Source: Marsupella aquatica (Eukaryota; Marchantiophyta). Taken from it: 64,000 nt of DNA. The translations under genes and the position numbers were made by a program. Below the pieces are notes generated by a model. The model made no database searches. It had not been told where the DNA came from and saw nothing but the letters and a program-made list of their open reading frames with translations. The stretch is from NCBI GenBank assembly GCA_973895155.1, contig OZ316893.1:1860001-1924000 (forward strand). Direction: 5' to 3'. Of this stretch, positions 47,120 to 58,380 are shown piece after piece; within the stretch, counting starts at the first letter, position 1; the number at the start of each line of letters is the position of its first letter.

Positions 47120-47450
47120 AAAGGTGGTGAGTGCAAAACCTTTTACTAGCAAGTGCTCCTTTTATGGTGAACCAATGTTCACCACATGACACAAATGAGT
47201 AGTGAGGGAGAGAATGAGGCTTTTATAGGGGCAGGTGTAAGGTGGTGAGTGCAAAACCTTTTACTAGCAAGTGCTCTTTTTATGGTGAACCAATGTTCAC
47301 CACATGACACAAATGAGTAGTGAGGGAGAGAATGAGGCTTTTATAGGGGCAGGTGTGGTTTAAGAGCTATGGAGATTCCAAATTAGGACAAAAATGAGTA
47401 GTGAGGGAGAGAATGAGGTTTTTTAGGGGGCAGGTGTGGTTTAAGAGCCC
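47120..47450. repeat. 117-bp tandem duplication plus partial third copy
   Basis: GGTGGTGAGTGCAAAACCTT, GTGAACCAATGTTCACCACA and GAGTAGTGAGGGAGAGAATG recur with starts at 47122 and 47239. A partial third copy of the GAGTAGTGAGGGAGAG...CAGGTGTGGTTTAAGAG end is at 47395-47445. GGTGAACCAATGTTCACC is an internal inverted repeat. Confidence 0.9.
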
Positions 47451-47544
47451 TGGAGATTCCATATTGCTCTGTTTAATTATTTCTTTGAGCTGACCAACAA
47501 TCATATTTTGGGAATGTGTAATATAAAAGCCTTGGGGTCTCAAG

Positions 47545-47850
47545 CAACCGATCCTCATGGTGAAGCAGTTCAGCAGGACGCCATGGAGGATTCGGGAAAG
47601 TTTAGCAGGAGCACTGAAGGTTCCATACTTCCTTTCGGTCTAGACGACAATTAAAGCTATTGTAGATAAACCACAGTTGAGAGATAATGGTACAATTCCA
47701 CAAACGAAAAACCATACTACTTACACTGAATGCACAGAACAGATGTTCACCGAGTGAGTGCGATGCAAGTGAAAATGGACCTGCGGTTTTTCAGGTTGGG
47801 AAGCGTCAGGCGTATCATGATTGATCAGGGCTAGGCTTCAGAACACGGAG
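47545..47850. repeat. Dispersed repeat pair B, copy 1
   Basis: This ~300-bp block is homologous, in the same orientation, to 56560-56865: GTTCAGCAGGACRSCAT, GTTCCATACTTC, AAAACCATACTACTTACA, GAATGCACAGAACAGATGTT and GGGAAGCGT occur in both, in order. On the minus strand both read GEHLFCAF up to a GTAAGTAG donor-like site, so the repeat may carry an exon fragment. It lies just 3' of the PPR gene. Confidence 0.8.
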
Positions 47851-47992
47851 TGAGACAAAAATTGAGGCCAGGATGACAAAGGCAAGAACATTCCTTTCTG
47901 AAATCACTCATCCAGGTTGAGCATTTTGTCTCCATAATCGTGCCTGTGTATGTTTTTGCTTCAAACCTCATGGCATTTATTTCACAGGATCT

Positions 47993-50900
47993 TTAGGAAA
48001 CCCCTCCGAGTTCTCTTGAGCTAGTAATGTGTCCTCCCTTTCTCCATACTCTGGCCAACGGTGTCCCCTCGGACTTACGTTGAGGATGTAACGAACCGTC
48101 CTTTCTCCAAACTCTGGCTACAGGATTGATTATAACTTTCTGCTCAATACAATTAGGCCTCCCTTCAGATGCCCATATTGATACCCACCTACCTGTGTAT
48201 TGGAAACCTAATTTCTCCATCTCTGCGACCAGACTTTTAGCTTCTTCATGCCTCTTTGTACGGGCATATAAATCCACAGCTAGTGAGTACAGATACCGAT
48301 CGGGCTTCCCTGACTTTCGGATTTTAGCAAAAAGAGATGCACCTTGGTCAAATCTGGAGCACTTCGTGAAAATTTTCATCATAACTCTACAGCATGCCAT
48401 ATCTGGCTCAATTAACGTCTGCTCAACCATATGCGAGAAAACTCTAGCTGCATCATCAACCATCCGGACCCTCCCATAGGCTCTCATTACTGCAGTGTAA
48501 TGTCGAATATCAGGAGTCACTCCATCATGTATCATGTATTGCAAGACTTTCTCGGCCTCTCTACACCTCTTCGTCGAGTTTCCATAGGCACAGAGAAGTG
48601 ACAAATAGGTAGCATCATCAGGTTGAACACCCTTCAGATTCATCTCGTCAAATATCTTACTGGCCTGATCAAACTGGCCCACTTTGGCATAGGTATCTAT
48701 CATTGTATTATACGTCACCTGCAGTTGAATTAGCACAGTTAGAGTTTTAGGAAACGCAACCCCACTAAGCATCACCGAAGTACTTCAAGAAGACAGACTA
48801 AATATAGCAATCCATTCAGAATCATCTTGGGTCGTCTACATCAGATAAAACACATGCCTTATGTGGTTTGAAACCCTTTGACTGGAGCAGCTTGAATAGC
48901 TTGGCCGCCTCTTGATATTTCCCTGAATTGCACATGAGTGAATTCTCCAATCAGAAAACACGAGTGTGCTGTTCTCAGCAGATTTTAAACAACTTATAGT
49001 AGCAGCCGCGGCTGATCAATATTTTTAAATTGAAAACCAAAACCCAAAACCAACATCTGTTTCATGATGCAATCAACTTGGTAGAATATATGTCCCCTGG
49101 CTGATACAACGCATGTGTGAAATAAAAGTACTCAAAGCACAGATTGTACGAGCTGTGAAACGTTAGGATTAAACCAAGAAGAATACTAACCAGCTCTTCC
49201 ATAACAAGAAATCATGTGACTGTAGGCTTTCTCGTCGAGGGCAATCCCAGATGCCTGCAACTCCTCAAACAATGCAGTAGCTTGTTCTAAATCCCCAGCT
49301 TCGGAGAACACCCTGTTGGAAAAAAAAGGACATTTGAGAAAACAACCTGCACCGGAAGGACCCTAGGACCTGGTGTATTTTCCTACAGCCTTAAAAAGTA
49401 AACTGCTAATAATCTGGCCACCAAATCCCGTTGTGTATTCAGCGAAGGTTCCACAAAACTCAGCGACGGGGAAGCGGGACATTGGAGTAATATACTGGCA
49501 TATTTCCTCATGATATGACGAATTAACAAGTTTCGCTTCATTAATTTCTCGCGACATTCTGACCTGATGGCAATACTGTAAGTCTGAACACTGGGAACCA
49601 GGCTGGAAGATTGCATTCTTAAGAAAATTGAAATTGCCTTGTCCAGTTTACCTGCAAGAAAGTTCACATTGTGAGCACAATGGTCCATTTAACAGTTTGA
49701 AATTGAACTGTGGAGAAAGAGAGGGATGATAAAGACGCTTTCATGAAAAATACGATGACAAACCTGCTTCTTGGCATGCTTTGATGATAGTATTATAAGC
49801 CGCAGTATCCAGGCTCCAATCCTTGCTCAAGGACTTCTCCACAAGGGCCTCAGCTTCCACGTACATCCCTGCGAGAGTTAACATGCTTAAAGAGTATGAT
49901 ACTTCTTTAGTTACAATCGTTTTCAGTTCAAGATCTAAAAAAACGTCACGAAATGAAGATATGCCAACCATTACAAAGCAGACCATAGAATCCCCCAACC
50001 TCTATGGGTACAATTTAAGAAGGACACCAGCAACACACTTTTGACTGAAGTAAGCACACACAACAAGGGAATCCACTGATCTAGAAAACTAGGACAAATC
50101 ATAAATCTGCTAATTCGGGAAATATCAATAATTGGCACAGGAAGTAGTCTTGGTTAATAGGAGACTCTTAAATAGGAGACTGTAACCCAAAAGTGTACTG
50201 ACCTGCTTTGGTAAATGCATTTATCATCGATGTTACAGTTACATGATCATGTCCAACGCCCTTTATCTCCATTTCCTTTAATAGTCCAACTGCATCCTCC
50301 ATTCTTTTGCAATTAACACAAGCATTAACAATGGCATTATATATCAGCTTGCTTGGAGCAGCATGTGGTCCCTCAAATATAGCTATCGCCTTCTCGAACT
50401 GTTGCTTTCGACCATAAAGAGCTATCATTGCTCCCAAAGTGGCCTCAGAAGGGGTGCAGCCCGTCTCCACAATGTGGGAATACAGAGATTCTGCTGCTTT
50501 CAGATTATCTGAGAAAAAATTGTGTTAAATTAATGTGTAACCCATTCCATCAGACAGAATATTTCAAAATACAAACACAGACCATCATGAACCTGTAGAT
50601 ATAGCACTTTTGGCAGATATCTTTGAAATTGACGTTCCCATCCATACAAGCATCTTTAACTTTCACGAAAAGCATACTTCGCAAGTAACAGACACCACTG
50701 CAAATGCAGCCAAGGCAAATTGCACCATACGTAGGAGCTTATAGTTCCATTTTCAGTTGATTGTCAATTTTGAGTCCTCTTCCCAATCTCCAGATGGCAG
50801 GAGATGTCTTACTGTAATATGGTAGGCAGCAACCGCAGCGTTTGCAAGCAAGTGCTTACCTGACTTTGCAAACTTCAACACTAATTGATTCTGGTTCTGA

Positions 50901-53900
50901 CAATCACTGTTCTCCCCAGACACTAGCGAGACAGCTTCATCCTCTCTGCCAGAACTCCTGTACAGTTCACTCATGGCACCTATGGCAACCTCATCCAATT
51001 CCTCTATACTTTTGAAGACACCCTCTGCATCCTTGACCCTACCAGCTTTCCCATAAGCCTGGATCAGCATGGTTTTGATATACTGGTTGGGTACAATGCC
51101 CAACTTTCCCATTTCAGCAAGAGCTGCCTCAGCATCTTCCGTTCTCCCAAGCTTACAATAGTAATTGATTAGTGTGCCATAAAACTCCACATCTGGCTGG
51201 ATATTATTGGCACGCATCTGAGTTAGAATCTTCTCCATCCCTTCTTGTCGACCATTTTTAGCATAAAGACTGATCAGATTACTGTACGCCACTATGTTTG
51301 CAGCCCCCTCCTGCTGCATCTTATCAAAGACACTTAAGGCTTTGGGGACATTACCCTCCCTAACATAGCAGTGAAGCAATGTATTCCAGGAGAACTCATT
51401 CATTCGAAGATTTTTATCTTGCACCTCCTCAAACAGTTCCAGTGCCTCCGCATACTTTCCTGCTTTTGCTCGGACATTGGCCATAGCTGTGTATGTCTTC
51501 ACATCAGATAACAGATCCACTTGCTTCATCTCTTTGAAAATATCCTCCGCTTCATCATATAATCCCACTTTTCCAAAGACCGTAATTATAGTGCTGTATA
51601 TAACTTCGTCTGGTGGGCACCCATTCTTTCGCATCTCCGAGAAGATCTCTGCTGCACCCTTGAAGTCACCAGCTTTGCAGCAGATCTTTATCATTGTTGA
51701 GTATGTGTATTTATTCAAAGTGATGCCTTGCTTTTCCAAGTCCCTGAAAAGCTGTGATGCAGCCTCATACCGCCCCAGCTTACCCAGCACGTCCATGACC
51801 ATGGTTGAACTAATTTCATCTGGGACATATCCGTTTTGCAGCATGATCTCAAATACTTGCACCACCTCGTCTAGCCTCCCCAGTTTTCTATAGATGTTAA
51901 TCATCAAGGAAAAACAGTAAGGACCGGCCTCTAGTTGGAGCTCCACAAGATGTTCCCAGAGAATGGCTGCCTCTGAGAGACGCTCTGCATTGTTGAGACA
52001 AGACATCATTTTGGTAAAAGTGCCGACAGATGGTACAAGCTTTCGCTGCCTCATGGCCTTGTAGACTTCAAGCATCTCATCAAGCTTACCAAAACTTCCA
52101 TAAGCCATAATAAGGGTGCAAAACGCAACTTCATCTGGTTCACAACCGAGTTCCAGCATCTCGACCAGAGCTTTCTCTGCGAGTTTTAACTGCCTTGCCT
52201 CCGTATAAATTTGCAAAAGAATTGTGTAGGCAATGACACTAGGTGTGTATCTGATCTGGAGCTTCATCCACTCGAAAAATGTGCTCGCTAGCTTCCAATT
52301 GTGTTGCTCCTTCAGGATAATGCACATCTCACGGAAGGAGAGATGACCAGCAAACGGACCCAACGTCTAGACAAATGATACAAAACGAATCAAACGATCA
52401 ACCTTCTTGCTCAACTTGTATCCCACAGGTATCGTACTGAGACCTCACGTAGGCCACCACAAAGCACACGACAGCGTCCAACATTTTGGAACTTGGACAA
52501 AGAAGATGAATTCTTTGGACAAGTTTTTTACTCCCTCGTAACAACGAATACATATATCACAGACACTCACCGTTCGCATGGCCATGAGGTCAAAAGGATC
52601 GTTTGCCAATTGTTTGGTTAACTCAATTGCAGATGTCACATGCCGATTATATCTGAGATCATGCACAGAACTTCAATTATAACAGTAAAACGCAAGCCTC
52701 AATACATATTATACATCCGCAAGTCAGGCAAATTCTGGATTGATATGTAACGAATTGTAGGTTTACCCTATCCACTCCGAAATGAAGAAGGGTTTTGCAG
52801 AATCTACAGAAGGGACTTTATTACGCTATGCAGACCGCCTCGGGGGTTTTCGCGCGGCATCTCACAGCTCGGATAGAGTAGGATCCCAGATCCGTCTTTA
52901 CTATCGAAAAACAACTGGGCTCCATATTCTCTGTCGAACACTCAATTTTATGGCGTGATATTCACAGTCTAAGAGAGAGAAGTAGCTCATTAACTCTGAG
53001 AATTTCACGATAAAAAGTTGTTGCTCCGGACATTATCTACATGAACGCTGAGGCATCACAGATTGTTTGAATGCCAAACAGAAGCTCGGACCTCCTCACA
53101 AAGCGGAGAATCACAGCCTAGTGGTCGGATTCAATTAGCTTCGGGTGGTCATTATTCAATTGGTTGAATGTTAGTCTTACGACGATGTTCTAGTTCACTT
53201 AATTGCCTCGCATTCTGTCGGGAGGTCATTCGATTTGTCTCACTACTATGTGATAACGGAAAGATGGAGGAAATGGAAGTCATAGAGCCTCTTCAAAATA
53301 TTTTCTGTGAAACCGCCCTGTTTTAAACCCAGACCGCACCCCGGAAGAGAAAAACAAACGTAAATTTTAATACCGACGAGCTCTTCAGACCACAATTGTT
53401 TCCGCCATTTTGACCCTGGTGATGTCGCCGGCAGCAGAATGAAGTATAAAATTGAGCGCACCTTTGATTCCAACGCGATTGCCATCGTCCATCAGCTAGA
53501 AATTTCTCCATCTCCGCCGGCGTCCTCTTGAACCACCGATTTTCGCTAACGTATCTCGGACCACGACGTTGTCGAAGATTTTTCTCCCAGCTTTCCCTCA
53601 TCTTTACTAATCGCCGAGCGTTACTATCTGTGAGAGGTAGGCCTTCCCCTGGCCGCCTCCGATGATCAGGAGGATAGTCTTTCTCTCGTAACCATGCACC
53701 CAAATCAATTCCACCTTCTTCATTTGGAGTCTCATCTCTTACCGAAGACTTGTCCAACCAATGGCTATCAGAATCGAACGCGTACGTGCGCAAAGCAAGC
53801 GTCCGATCCGTTTCTTCAGCCACTGAATCGAGAACTGACCTAAAGGTATTCTGCTTTCGCATCTTGATCGGTCCTCTTCCAAAGCGTCCACCCCAAGGAA

Positions 53901-54120
53901 ACCTTAAAATCAAAGAACGATTCCATTTCCCAGGATTCACACACCTTCTCCCAAACCAAGGCCCTTGACTGGACCTCCACTCCTTACATGTGACTACGAC
54001 CAATTTCTCGACACTCTTGTGATTCGTGCAAGCATTTGCGCTCACGTGCAGGGGAAATTTTGTCAACCTCCTCCCGTGAAGCTCGCCGACGCGACTGCTT
54101 AGTAGGACAGTGGCCGCCAT
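47993..54120 (-). CDS. P-class pentatricopeptide repeat protein, EMB976-like (9 exons, about 1219 aa)
   Basis: Exons inferred: 54120-53462, 52652-52571, 52366-50860, 50508-50203, 49868-49764, 49651-49564, 49312-49191, 48922-48858 and 48718-47993. Borders are GT-AG except the last intron, which starts GC (AAG|GCATGT) and is required by phase and by the KPHKVTYNTMID junction. The N terminus is Arg/Ser-rich with few acids, consistent with a plastid transit peptide. A conserved pre-PPR region (DSNARRLVKMRESW, WFKRTPAEMEKFL) is followed by long runs of 35-residue PPR motifs (for example TYNTMIDTYAKVGQFDQASKIFDEM). The pattern, especially LSFREMCIILKEQ, matches my memory of Arabidopsis At5g27270 (EMB976). 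P-class PPRs bind organelle RNA for splicing or stability. The C terminus after GFQYTG is uncertain: a donor (ACAG|GTAGGT, 48193) could splice to a further exon. Confidence 0.9.
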
Positions 54121-54489
54121 GGCTTGTGATCGCTCGCCACACTACCTAGTCCCATAGTTCCATGAACAGAGCGGATTTGTCAATTACAATCACCACACGT
54201 AAGTCGGAATCTCGACCTTCGAAGTTCCTCCATCGCCGAAATTACCGAGCTAGAGCACCGAGCTCACACAATTCGCGAAATGCTGATTTGCATACAGAAA
54301 TTGAATTCTCTCTCGAGCATCTTCCAAGCCTTCTAAGAATCTAAGTTCTGTGAAATTTCGAAGCTCGGCCTCCGCAGCCGATGTGCGAACATGAGCCCTT
54401 TACTGCAGATGAACAGAATCTCGAAGAAGTGGCAGAGAACAGCAGAAACTCTTCTGAGTTCTAGTCACCAGACTGTGCCTCTGCAATTA

Positions 54490-55105
54490 CATGTAAAGTA
54501 CTTACATGGGTTGTGCTTGTGTAATATAAAGTAAAGTACTTACATGGGTTGTGCTTGTGTAATGTAAAGTATAGTACTTCGACAGGATTGTGCTTGTGTA
54601 GTTCAAAGTATAGTACTTCCAAAGGATTGTGCTTGTGCAATGTAAAGTAAAGTACTTCCAAAGGATTGTGCTTGTGTAAGTGAAGTATAGTACTTCCACA
54701 GGATTGTGCTTGTGTAATGTAAAGTAAAGTACTTCCAAGGGTTGTGCTTTGTGTAATGTGAAGTACATCATTTTCACAAGACCACATGATGGCAGAAAAC
54801 CCTAAACCCTAATCCTTGACCTTCATAACCTACACTAGTTTCACAAGGAGTGTTTTGTCTGACCCACACATCACCCACATATGCCTCTGCAATCCCATCG
54901 GGGTTGTGTTTGTATAATGTAAAGTACTTACTTGGGTTGTGGTGAAAGTAAAGTAAAGTACTTGCAAGGGGTGTGCTTACGTAATGTAAAGTACATTGTT
55001 TTCACAAGACCACATGATGGCCAAACACATTAAACCCTAACCCCTGACCTTCATACCCTACAGTAGTCTCACAAAGAGTTTTTTCTTTGGCCCACACATC
55101 ACCCA
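54490..55105. repeat. About seven 44-bp tandem units and a partial second block
   Basis: From 54490 to 54770 units of AAAGTAAAGTACTTCCAAAG plus GATTGTGCTTGTGTAATGT recur about seven times. The following segment (TTTTCACAAGACCACATGAT, AAACCCTAA, CTTCATA-CCTACA, CCCACACATCACCCA) occurs twice, at about 54770-54880 and 54990-55105, with two more 44-bp-like units between. Two telomere-type AAACCCT units sit at 54797-54812. The array is 370 bp upstream of the PPR gene start. Confidence 0.9.
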
Positions 55106-55109
55106 TCGC

Positions 55110-55770
55110 TGATACTCAAGGCTGTTTAGTTTTTTCGTTGTTGCATTCTTTCTTCTTTTTTTTCTTTTTCTTTTTTAGGGGAGCGGGACCAAGGTGCGTC
55201 GCTGAGCGGAAGGTGAAGTTTTTCTACCATGAACAACAGACATAAAGAGCACAAATTCGTGGATACACTCCGTGTCATTACCAAAGCCTAGTGGCACTGA
55301 GAATTAACAATGGTGTTGGGTAATCAACTTCTCACGTCAGTGCAAAATTATCAAACATTCTCTGTAATACTACGCCATATCAAATATGTGGTAATCTCCT
55401 CTACATTACGATTAGTGAAGGTGCCTTGCACCTGTCACAGTTTGAGAGTAGACCTGTTTTGCACATGTTTTGTGGCCACCACTGTGAAAACTTCTACACT
55501 ACAAGTAGTTTGCAACAGTGCAAATTGCACATAGAGTTCCGATCGATCCAGCTTTCGGCTATTACCAGCATCAGCACCTGTGATCAAGAATAGAAGGTTC
55601 TCCGCCAAAATGATGGCTCCAGCTTTGGAAGACGACCAGAATCTGCACCAGTAATGAGCAAAAATAGAACGTTCATTACCAGGAAATGCATCACACTAAA
55701 GGAGCTGTTGATATAGTTGTCCTTACAATGGGTGAGGTCACTCCGCTGACATGAGCATTTCTGAAATCAG
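55110..55770. other. Intergenic, nothing recognised
   Basis: A T-rich tract at 55128-55175 is followed by sequence without a recognisable ORF or element. Confidence 0.4.
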
Positions 55771-55777
55771 CAATCAT

Positions 55778-56226
55778 TCACAGAGTGGAGCCAGATTCCT
55801 CTATGTAGGCAATCCACACCCTACCATCTTTGCATGCCCAGTTGGAAGTGTAAGTGGGAGGGCACTCCTGCCTGAAGGTACTAGTACCCTTGCTAGGAAA
55901 CTTCAAATCCACTGAACATCCTGGCAGTGGAGGAAATTTCTCTGCTTGGCCGAGTATCTCCTTAACAGAGCTTTCTGTGTCCACGATCCATCGGGCACTG
56001 AAAGAGATTCCTGTCAAGTTTGGCATTCCCTCATGCAAAGCTTTTAATTTCTTATGGCACGTTTAGCACTGAAGGACATGTCTGAGCTGAGTAAATCAGT
56101 AAAGCTCTGGGGCAGTTGATATGCATGGTAAATTGTGCCTTGCAGGACACCGGTGCAAATCACTGGAACTCTGGAGCTGTTAATATCCATCGGTACATTA
56201 TGCATTCTAGTAACTTCCTTTGCCAC
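55778..56226 (-). pseudogene. Possible decayed coding fragment
   Basis: Two neighbouring minus-strand frames (56226-56044 and 56038-55778) encode protein-like peptides, for example VPVICTGVLQGTIYHAYQLP and ISFSARWIVDTESSVKEIL, then NWACKDGRVWIAYIEESGS. A stop and a shift separate them. The composition resembles real coding sequence, but no family is recognised and no splice path is obvious. Confidence 0.25.
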
Positions 56227-56559
56227 TGTAAGATTTCGGCATTTCTCCAGAGGATGAGACTGTTACTATATGTCAAAAATTGGATGAGAGTTTTCAGTCG
56301 AGACCGGTTTGACCAACTGGATCCTTGGACGGCACGCGACAGGAGGGTCGTCCACACTCATAAGGAATACGCATGCCCAAAGCCTCCAGCAAGAAGCTTT
56401 GCATGGAATTTTTTAGGACTGTCTATGTTGTGCAGCCAGAGCTCCAAGCCTTTCATCTAGAAGGGTCCACTTGAGCCATAAGCATCACCACTGGAGGTTC
56501 CATACTTCGATTGCTGTTCTGTCTTTGAACTGATTGGGTGACAATCAAACGTGGGGGGC

Positions 56560-56865
56560 CTCATGAGACGGATCCTCGTGGTGAAACAGTTCAGCAGGAC
56601 AGCATTGAGGGTTAGGGAAAGACAAGTGTGAGCACTGAACGTTCCATACTTCGTGTTGGTCTCTTGGCTGCAAGAGGACAATCGAAGCTGTTGTACATAA
56701 AAGACACTTGAGAGATAAATGCACGATTCCACAAATGAAAAACCATACTACTTACATTGAATGCACAGAACAGATGTTCACCAGGTAAGTGCGATGCACG
56801 AGAAGATGAATCTGCGTATTTGGGAAGCGTTAGCAGTGTATGATTGATCTGGTAGGCTACAGAAA
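56560..56865. repeat. Dispersed repeat pair B, copy 2
   Basis: Partner of the block at 47545-47850, in direct orientation. The two copies bracket the PPR gene about 9 kb apart. On the minus strand this copy continues a longer protein-like frame (SSDLEIALDRCSIISVAYQ, ASHLPGEHLFCAFN) ending at a GTAAGTAG donor-like site. Confidence 0.8.
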
Positions 56866-56869
56866 TAAT

Positions 56870-57680
56870 ACTGCAACGGTCTAAGGCAATTTCAAGGTCT
56901 GACGACTCTTTTACTTCTTCAAGCTTGATTCGAGCTTGGACAAAAACCAAGTGAAACAAGGTTTTCGTACTGCATTCAATATTTCTTTAACCTCACAGAG
57001 AATTTGAGGAAGCTTCTACTACTTAAAAACCAGTTATCTGCTAGAGAAAAATATTGAATCCTGAAAAGATCCCTTCACCGATGAACAAAATACACAGCCC
57101 AAACCGGGTGAGTAGGATTCGTTCATTGAAACAGTTAACTTTTCGTACGACATAGATGACAGAACGAATGTAGAGAACTTAATCGTTGACATATATCTGT
57201 GTCCCAAGCGTAGTCCACAATAAGGATGGCCAAAGTTAGATTTAAGAGACTTACATCTACGAGATTCATTCGTAGAACTCTCCGAATGGATGTTAAGTGT
57301 TCACTACATCTGAATTACAACCCGATGGATATGTTTTGAGATTTTAGGCCATATATCCGTATGATTCACTCACGTTCTTTTATGACCAAAGTTACAATTG
57401 ATAGACGCGCACCATGCCAATACTGAATTGTGTTGCACCATTTGACACGGTAACAAAGGGTCCCGAACTGCAAGTGACAAAACGCAGTACGAGCTATGGT
57501 ACAAGGTACCCTAAAGGGTAACAAACTAAAGCGCTAAGCTCCACCAGACTGAACTGACATCATCACAGGTACGTGCAGGTGGAAATTCACCGGCCCAAGA
57601 AACAGGTTCAACCTCAAAGCCCTTTTGTCTGGAAACTTATAACTCATCCCAGTTCAAAGAACGCGCCAAATTATCACTTG
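56870..57680. other. Intergenic, nothing recognised
   Basis: No convincing ORF, RNA gene or element in this interval. Confidence 0.4.
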
Positions 57681-57684
57681 AACT

Positions 57685-57850
57685 ATTTTCGTTGCGATTA
57701 AGCATTGTTGTCAACTAGGACGGCAGACCAGCAGAAGGAAGATGATACCAGAACAGTTGAGCTACTTCTCATTGGCTTTGAGGTTGCGGGCATGACTAAG
57801 AAAAGTGTCATAGACCTCCCCTGCACAGAAACTTGTATACATGCTTTCTA
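57685..57850 (-). repeat. Dispersed repeat pair A, copy 2, with exon-like tail
   Basis: Partner of 28550-28730. On the minus strand a frame (LESMYTSFCAGEVYDTFLS, then HARNLKANEK and a stop) passes a CTGTGCAG acceptor-like site at the same place as copy 1. It lies about 530 bp 3' of the SmB stop. Confidence 0.5.
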
Positions 57851-57859
57851 GATCCTGCT

Positions 57860-58270
57860 GAAGCTCCAATTTCAAAAAGGTCAGATTGCACAGCGTACAT
57901 GAAAATTGATGAAGACCCGTCCAAGTAATGACAGAAGAGTAAAGTACAGCAGGACCTGTAAGTAAAATAGGACGGTCATCCAACCTTCATTCCTTCAACG
58001 CCCGTCAGTCTGCAATAAGACAGATCTAGTTCTGAATTCGACAAAATTTGTAGTGGTCATATGGTGAACTTAAACATGATCTCCGATTGGGCGATGAGGA
58101 TTGCTTGCTTGTACCCATGGCTACTCTCCTACCTGCTGCATAAAGGTGCACCCTTGCAGACATAATCCTATCTAATGATTACTGATCAAGCCCTTGACGT
58201 TACAAAAATTAAGAGACAACCAGAAAAATGCCCAGATAGAGACGGCGTTGAGAGTCTAGCGCTCTGAGAC
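57860..58270. other. 3' flank of SmB
   Basis: Presumed 3' untranslated and intergenic sequence. No other feature is seen. Confidence 0.35.
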
Positions 58271-58275
58271 ATCAT

Positions 58276-58380
58276 CCTCACTGCTGTTGTTGATTTTGTT
58301 GGTGGGAGCATGGGGAGGAGGCATACCAGGTCTTGGTAGCCCACAGGCAGGAGGACCACTATACATACCAGGAGGCGACC
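58276..58380 (-). repeat. Duplicated tail of the SmB coding sequence
   Basis: The block starting CCTCACTGCTGTTGTTGATT and running to ATACCAGGAGGCG is repeated 103 bp further in, where it encodes the last ~33 codons of SmB. The inner copy contains the stop used here. The outer copy lies beyond the stop and, because of small indels, is shifted relative to the SmB frame. Confidence 0.9.

Noticed and set aside
54797-54812. Interstitial telomere
   Set aside because: Only two AAACCCT units are present, too short to be more than a motif.
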